Origin: Flavobacteriaceae bacterium
Lineage (GTDB): Bacteria; Bacteroidota; Bacteroidia; Flavobacteriales; Flavobacteriaceae
Reading direction: 5' to 3'
DNA length: 37,742 nucleotides
NCBI GenBank assembly: GCA_016744615.1
Contig: JADGEA010000014.1
Location: 1-37,742, forward strand
Shown: positions 33,428 through 37,742 of the stretch, in pieces
Numbering within the stretch: position 1 is the stretch's first letter
Layout: each line of letters begins with the position of its first letter
Notes under the pieces: generated by a model
Databases searched by the model: none
What the model was told of the DNA's origin: nothing
What the model saw: the letters and a program-made list of their open reading frames with translations, nothing else
Program-made: the position numbers and the translations under genes

Positions 33428-34126
33428 TTATTCGTCAACTACCAATCTGAAACCTTCTCCATGGATATTGATAATCTCAACTTTTTCATCAGGTTTTAAG
33501 TATTTACGTAACTTAGCAATATAAACATCCATACTTCTGGAGGTGAAATAATTATCATCATGCCAAATTTTTGTCAAAGCAAGTTCTCGCGGTAAAAGAT
33601 CGTTCTTATAAATTGCGAGTAACTTTAATAATTTATTTTCTTTTGGTGACAATTTCTTTGGTTCTTCTCCTTTAAAAGATAACTGACGTAACTTTGAATT
33701 TAAATGAAAACCTCCAATTTCAAACTCAAATTGATTATCTTCTGCAGAAGCATCAACCGCTTTACGCTGTAGTATTGCTTTTAATTTCATAAGCAATACT
33801 TCAGAATCAAAAGGTTTATTTAAATAATCATCAGCACCAACCTGATACCCTCTTAAAACATCTTCCTTCATTGATTTAGCAGTAAGAAATATCAAAGGTA
33901 TTTCGCTATTTATCCCTTTTATATCCTTTGCCAATGAAAATCCATCTTTTTTAGGCATCATGACATCTAAAATGCAAATGTCAAATTCATCATTTTTGAA
34001 TTCTATCAACCCTTCAATTCCATCTTTGGCATGCGTTACATCGTAATCATTTAATGCTAAATAATCTTTTAATACAGTTCCAAAATTAGGATCATCTTCT
34101 ACTAATAATATTTTTTTATTCGCCAT
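33428..34126 (-). CDS. rprY: OmpR-family response regulator (RprY-like)
   Basis: 232-aa two-domain regulator. The receiver domain has the acid pocket in LVEDDPNFG, phospho-acceptor Asp in CILDVMMPKKDG (near D55) and Lys in LNKPFDSEV. The C-terminal OmpR winged helix starts near residue 128 and shows LSPKENKLLKLLAIYKND, RSMDVYIAKLRKYLKPD and the wing strand GEGFRLVVDE. The order kinase then regulator, 10 bases apart, and the high similarity in type to the RprX/RprY pair of Bacteroides support the name, but the regulon is not visible. Confidence 0.88.
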   Translation of the reverse strand: MANKKILLVEDDPNFGTVLKDYLALNDYDVTHAKDGIEGLIEFKNDEFDICILDVMMPKKDGFSLAKDIKGINSEIPLIFLTAKSMKEDVLRGYQVGADDYLNKPFDSEVLLMKLKAILQRKAVDASAEDNQFEFEIGGFHLNSKLRQLSFKGEEPKKLSPKENKLLKLLAIYKNDLLPRELALTKIWHDDNYFTSRSMDVYIAKLRKYLKPDEKVEIINIHGEGFRLVVDE

Positions 34127-34136
34127 GCTAATTAAT

Positions 34137-35702
34137 TTAAATTAATGGTAATTTAACAATAAAAGTACTTCCTTTTCCTTTCTCACTTTCAATAAAAACA
34201 TTGCCATTGTGTTTTTCAACAATGCTTTTTACGTAAGATAAGCCAAGACCGTGACCTTTTACATTGTGTATATTTCCCGTTTGTTCTCTATAAAATTTAT
34301 TAAATACTTTTCTTTGTATATTCTTATTCATTCCAATGCCCTGATCAACAAATTTTATGATAATACTATTTCTGGCATTTTCTGTATAAATATCAATTTT
34401 GGGTTCACCCTTAGTATATTTAATTGCATTATCTAAAATATTAGTAAACACATTTAACATATGGAACTGACTACCCATAACCTCACTTAAACTTGCTTCA
34501 AAATGTGTTTTAACATATCCATCTCTGTTTGAAATAATCAAATCTACATGAAGAATTGCTTCTTCTATCAATTCATGAGCATCAACAACATCCATACTTA
34601 GATCTAGTTGATTCTTTTCTAATTTTGAAATTTGCAAAACATTTTCAACTTGAGCATGCATTCTTTTATTCTCCTGCTTTATCATGTTAGCATATCGGGT
34701 CACCTTTTCCTTGTCATCAATAATCTTAGGATTCTTTATAGAGTCAACTGCCAAATTGATAGTGGCAATTGGAGTTTTAAACTCATGAGTCATATTATTG
34801 ATAAAATCTGTTTTGATCTCTGACAACTTTTTCTGTTCTATTATTTGATATAATGCACTCCCAAAAGCAACAATCAGAATCAAAACAAAAAGAGCCGACA
34901 TCATCAATATTTTGGATATTGTAGCTAAAATATAACTCTTTTTCTTTGGAAAACTAACATATAAATCATAATCACTATTTCCATCCTTATCTAAAAATGA
35001 CGGAACCTTATAAGTATACCCACTTTCTTCTTTGAAATTTTTTGACTTTACTTTTGTTATTATATCACCATTATAAACTCCATATTCAAATGGAGTTGTA
35101 ATTTCTCTTGCTCTTAATTCATTATCTAAGTTTAACCTAATTTCATTATTTCCTATCCTTTCATAAATTGGTGTTCGTATAATTATATTTTTAAAATAGT
35201 TTTCAAATACCAACTTATCATACTTGTCCAACCTTCCAATTTTCACCATTCTGTCTTTTGGTGACAGATCTGTAAAATCTTTTGACTGTAATTCTATTTT
35301 TTCAATTTGCGTCTCTTCCTTACTTAAAAGTGTTTTAAAACTTAAAGAATCCACATCAAAAGGCGACATCTGAGATTTAAAACTGTTCTCCAAAATACTT
35401 TGACGAAATGTAAATATTTCATTTTTTACGGTATCTATCTGCCTAAAAAAGAACTCTTTAACATTAGCTTTGTTTGATTTTTGCAAACTATCAAGCATTG
35501 GAGATAATTTAACTACATTATCTCTTAGTTCTCTATTTCTTATGTTTTCAGAAACTTCAGATAAGGCAAACCTTACATTTGTTGAAAACTGTTCTTCACG
35601 CATTTCAATAGACGATTTGATCCAAAAAATCTGTATCGCAATAATGCCCATCAAGGCTACCCCCATTAAAACAACTAATAATACAAAAATTCGTCTACTC
35701 AT
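34137..35702 (-). CDS. rprX: Sensor histidine kinase (RprX-like)
   Basis: 521-aa inner-membrane kinase. TM1 is about 5-27, an extracytoplasmic sensor region of about 230 residues follows, TM2 is near 262-285. The dimerisation/His box is MTHEFKTPIATINLAV (near residue 307), with a HATPase containing ILDNAIKYTKG (N box), DQGIGM and GHGLGLSYVKSIVEKHNG (G boxes). No HAMP domain is apparent. It heads the two-gene unit with the OmpR regulator. A TAnnTTTG box (35708-35715) lies only six bases before the ATG, and two 10-bp spaced direct repeats (35743-35760) sit upstream, suggesting autoregulation. Confidence 0.9.
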   Translation of the reverse strand: MSRRIFVLLVVLMGVALMGIIAIQIFWIKSSIEMREEQFSTNVRFALSEVSENIRNRELRDNVVKLSPMLDSLQKSNKANVKEFFFRQIDTVKNEIFTFRQSILENSFKSQMSPFDVDSLSFKTLLSKEETQIEKIELQSKDFTDLSPKDRMVKIGRLDKYDKLVFENYFKNIIIRTPIYERIGNNEIRLNLDNELRAREITTPFEYGVYNGDIITKVKSKNFKEESGYTYKVPSFLDKDGNSDYDLYVSFPKKKSYILATISKILMMSALFVLILIVAFGSALYQIIEQKKLSEIKTDFINNMTHEFKTPIATINLAVDSIKNPKIIDDKEKVTRYANMIKQENKRMHAQVENVLQISKLEKNQLDLSMDVVDAHELIEEAILHVDLIISNRDGYVKTHFEASLSEVMGSQFHMLNVFTNILDNAIKYTKGEPKIDIYTENARNSIIIKFVDQGIGMNKNIQRKVFNKFYREQTGNIHNVKGHGLGLSYVKSIVEKHNGNVFIESEKGKGSTFIVKLPLI

Positions 35703-35707
35703 TACAA

Positions 35708-35715
35708 CAAATTTA
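35708..35715 (-). promoter_or_regulatory. Putative -7 element for rprX
   Basis: Minus-strand TAAATTTG matches TAnnTTTG and ends about five bases before the ATG at 35702, so transcription would begin at or near the start codon. No TTTG -33 box is present at the usual spacing. Confidence 0.4.
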
Positions 35716-35742
35716 GAATTTCTTTAGGTTATTTATATTATT

Positions 35743-35760
35743 TTAACGAATGTTAACGAA
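35743..35760. promoter_or_regulatory. Direct repeat, candidate binding site for the OmpR-family regulator
   Basis: TTAACGAA occurs at 35743-35750 and again at 35753-35760, one helical turn apart, in the 99-base gap upstream of the kinase gene. OmpR-family regulators typically bind tandem direct repeats with about 10-11 bp spacing. Relative to the predicted start near 35701 the repeats fall around -42 to -59. Their role in this promoter is inferred. Confidence 0.5.
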
Positions 35761-35801
35761 TTTTCAAATTAAATTAACATATATTTAAGAAATGTGAGGG
35801 C

Positions 35802-36383
35802 TCAGCTTTTAATCAGAGACTCATTAATTCTATTCACTTCCCTTCTACTGGCTTCTAAATCAATATTGTTTATACTAAAAAAAGAATTTTTTATTTTGTA
35901 ACTATCATCCAGTTGATTATGCATCCTTTCCAAGACTTTTTCTTTTGAAACACCATCTCTATTTTTAACTCGATTAATTCTAACATCGATCGGAGCGGTA
36001 ATTGTAATGATCTTATCAAATCTATCCTGTGCGCCGCTTTCAAAAATTAAGGCATTTTCCTGAATCACATACTTGGAGCTTTTGTAACTTACCCACTTCT
36101 TAAAGTGTCTTTCAACTTCTGGATGCACAATTGCATTGATCTTGTTTAGCTTGTTCTTATCATTAAAAATAATATTTGCAATAAATGCTCTGTTCAATTC
36201 TCCATCTTTAAATGCTTCTTTACCAAATACCTGAACCAATTCTTTGTGTATCTTTTTATTCAAATTCATCAATTTTCTAGCCTCATCATCAGCATAATAC
36301 ACAGAAACCCCCAACTCTTCAAACATTTTAGCTATGGTTGTTTTACCACTACCAATACCCCCAGTTAAACCAATTATTTTCAT
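35802..36383 (-). CDS. coaE: Dephospho-CoA kinase CoaE
   Basis: 193-aa cytoplasmic kinase for the last step of coenzyme A synthesis. The P-loop is GLTGGIGSGKT (5-15), then YYADDEARKL for substrate binding, HPEVERHF, LIFESGAQDRFDKIITI and RNRDGVSKEKVLERMHNQ lid region. Length is normal. It follows the YbbR-domain gene by three bases, a gene order seen often in Flavobacteriia, so the two are surely cotranscribed. Confidence 0.95.
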   Translation of the reverse strand: MKIIGLTGGIGSGKTTIAKMFEELGVSVYYADDEARKLMNLNKKIHKELVQVFGKEAFKDGELNRAFIANIIFNDKNKLNKINAIVHPEVERHFKKWVSYKSSKYVIQENALIFESGAQDRFDKIITITAPIDVRINRVKNRDGVSKEKVLERMHNQLDDSYKIKNSFFSINNIDLEASRREVNRINESLIKS

Positions 36384-36386
36384 TGA

Positions 36387-37355
36387 TTATTTTTTAATTA
36401 GATACTCAATTTTATTAGGTATTACTTTTACATCAAATAATATATCGGACTTTTCAACTATTCTTGGAATTAAATAATCTAAATTATTATCTGCTGTATG
36501 TTTATAATCACATTGTATCTTAAAACTATTCTCTGATATCTTATTATAATCATTTAATGCGACCTGGAAAACAACTTTCACCTCTTTAGGATATGCACTT
36601 ATCAAATACTTTTTAGGTAAATTTATAATACGATATGGAAGTATAAAGGTTCCTTGTGTTATTTTTTCAACTTTTCCTTTAATGCTAATTTCTTCGGTAG
36701 ATAATGAAATAGCTTTGGACGGGTTAATGAGTTTTATCTTTTTATTAAATGAATCTGAAACATCTTTCATCTCAAACACTTCTGTATGCACCTCATTTAT
36801 TGTATCAATTGCTTTGGAAGGTCCGGATATGACAATTATTGAAGGATCTATTATTTTTTGCTTGGTTAAATTAAATCCTGGTTTGAAATTAATTTTCAGA
36901 TGAGTAATTACTTTTACTTTTTTTGTTTTTTTAACCCCAAGATCAAAAAACAATGTATCGGGTTTAACCTTTAATACTGTAGTTTCTGCTGATAACTGAG
37001 CCTGCAAAAAGTTAATATTTGATTTTGTTAAACTAAAATATAGATCAGACTTCTTTTTATGCTCCATTTCATTCAAACTATATTTCAAAGTCCTTGGTTT
37101 TAATCCATAGTTTAATAGTTTAAATCCAATTGTTTTAACCGTCAATATGACCTTTTTATCGGGAACATTTTGTAAAAGTTTAGATTGAGGAATATCTGTA
37201 TAAGCTAAATTAAATTCAACATCTGAAATATAATCTTTTGATAATTTGATCAGTAACCAAAACAACAATGATAGTGTCAAAAACAACAAAAACACTTTTA
37301 AACGTTTGTTATTCTTCTTTACATCCAAATTATTTTGACCTTTTTTATGAATCAT
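36387..37355 (-). CDS. YbbR-domain protein
   Basis: 322-aa protein with one N-terminal transmembrane helix (about 19-38), a basic cytoplasmic start, and an extracytoplasmic part made of repeated YbbR-like beta domains (for example DKKVILTVKTIGFKLL, DLGVKKTKKVKVITHLKINF, IIVISGPSKAIDTINEVHTEVFEM, EISIKGKVEKI). In Firmicutes the related CdaR regulates a diadenylate cyclase; here no cyclase gene is adjacent, so that role is not implied. It is three bases upstream of coaE and follows a terminator after yajC. Confidence 0.82.
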   Translation of the reverse strand: MIHKKGQNNLDVKKNNKRLKVFLLFLTLSLLFWLLIKLSKDYISDVEFNLAYTDIPQSKLLQNVPDKKVILTVKTIGFKLLNYGLKPRTLKYSLNEMEHKKKSDLYFSLTKSNINFLQAQLSAETTVLKVKPDTLFFDLGVKKTKKVKVITHLKINFKPGFNLTKQKIIDPSIIVISGPSKAIDTINEVHTEVFEMKDVSDSFNKKIKLINPSKAISLSTEEISIKGKVEKITQGTFILPYRIINLPKKYLISAYPKEVKVVFQVALNDYNKISENSFKIQCDYKHTADNNLDYLIPRIVEKSDILFDVKVIPNKIEYLIKK

Positions 37356-37373
37356 TTAATTTTTTAATAAAAG

Positions 37374-37407
37374 TAAAAAAAAGAGCTCTTAATTAAAAGA
37401 ACTCTTT
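37374..37407 (-). terminator. Rho-independent terminator after yajC
   Basis: On the minus strand an 11-bp stem forms between 37407-37397 and 37390-37380 with a 6-base loop; one pair is G.U in this strand but A.C in the other, which gives direction. A U run follows (37380-37375). It lies about 40 bases after the yajC stop and just before the YbbR-domain gene. Confidence 0.8.
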
Positions 37408-37448
37408 ACTAAAATATTTAATTTTTGTTAAGAAATATGTGAATTATA

Positions 37449-37727
37449 CTATTTCTTCTTCTTAACCTCTTTTGGTAAATATTTTTTACTCAATTCCATT
37501 GAAATTGCTGATCTTTCAAATTTAATCTTTCCTGCACTTGTTTCAATAACACAAGTATTATCGCTATCAATCAAATCCACTATTTTTCCATGAATCCCAC
37601 TTGTCATTACAACTCTTGATCCTTTTTTAATGGTTATCTGAAATTGCTTCTCTTTTTTTTGCTTTTGCATTTGTGGTCTGATCATAAAAAGATACAGAAC
37701 CAAAAACATTAATGGGATTAAAATCAT
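37449..37727 (-). CDS. yajC: Preprotein translocase accessory subunit YajC (N terminus probably outside the window)
   Basis: At least 92 aa. A single transmembrane helix (about 1-18 in the visible part) is followed by the hallmark FMIRPQMQKQKKEKQF, then VVMTSGIHGKIVDLIDS and a lysine-rich tail (LPKEVKKKK). YajC associates with SecDF in the inner membrane. The in-frame sequence upstream of the ATG at 37727 has no stop to the edge and reads SNIGN, which resembles the Gly/Asn-rich N terminus of other YajC proteins, so translation may start beyond 37742. Confidence 0.9.
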   Translation of the reverse strand: MILIPLMFLVLYLFMIRPQMQKQKKEKQFQITIKKGSRVVMTSGIHGKIVDLIDSDNTCVIETSAGKIKFERSAISMELSKKYLPKEVKKKK

Positions 37728-37742
37728 ATTCCCAATATTACT

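Noticed and set aside
36387-37355. CdaR regulator of a c-di-AMP cyclase
   Set aside because: The protein has YbbR domains, but no diadenylate cyclase gene is adjacent as in cdaA-cdaR operons, so I kept the neutral name.
1-37742. CRISPR arrays, tRNA or rRNA genes, prophage or defence system
   Set aside because: I looked for regularly spaced repeats, tRNA-like cloverleafs with CCA ends, rRNA motifs and phage or restriction genes and found none that I could support.

Overview
The window looks like chromosomal DNA from a marine or host-associated member of the Bacteroidota, most likely class Flavobacteriia. The evidence is strong A+T richness, almost no Shine-Dalgarno sequences, several TAnnTTTG promoter elements of the Bacteroidota primary sigma type, lipoproteins with a Cys followed by acidic residues, and lineage-typical genes (BtuG-like propeller, DUF2141, DUF3822, 2TM domain, RprX/RprY-like pair, YbbR-CoaE order). 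No rRNA, tRNA or CRISPR array was recognised.

Layout. 1-2 kb: KdsC-type phosphatase and a YihY membrane protein, convergent with a small beta-barrel-like protein. 2-17.5 kb: a cobalamin locus under three cobalamin riboswitches. On the minus strand, riboswitch 1 precedes btuB, a btuG-like gene, a strong terminator-like hairpin, then cobQ, cobD and cbiB. Riboswitch 2 (minus) precedes btuF, btuC, btuD, a PduO-type adenosyltransferase and, past a decayed IS200/IS605 element, a histidine phosphatase. Riboswitch 3 (plus), back to back with riboswitch 2, precedes cobU, cobT, cobS and cobC. Together these genes capture corrinoids at the cell surface, move them through both membranes, adenosylate them, amidate and attach the aminopropanol arm, and build the nucleotide loop. 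Genes for the corrin ring itself and for DMB synthesis (bluB) are not in the window.

17.6-28.4 kb: a lipoprotein M28 peptidase, a DnaQ-exonuclease/GIY-YIG fusion with altered nuclease residues, a voltage-sensor K+ channel with a zinc ribbon, an IS1380-type transposase fragment, miaA, a GluR0-like glutamate-receptor K+ channel, a PBP4-type carboxypeptidase overlapping a RecD-like helicase, and a small membrane protein/DUF3822/rsmD operon.

28.4-37.7 kb: regulators and housekeeping genes. A DUF2141, LytS-type kinase (fused to a 2TM domain), 2TM and LytTR regulator operon is divergent from an ECF sigma factor and its membrane partner. Next come a YrdC/YciO-type gene, an OmpR-family pair with 10-bp spaced direct repeats in its promoter, coaE, a YbbR-domain gene and yajC, which probably runs off the window edge.

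The most noteworthy items are the compact triple-riboswitch B12 locus with a probable internal terminator, the GluR0-like channel, the degenerate GIY-YIG module, the kinase-2TM fusion beside its paralogue, and the pilin-like/DUF3822 pair. I did not find a clearly new multi-gene system; the membrane protein/DUF3822 pair is the least explained conserved-looking unit.
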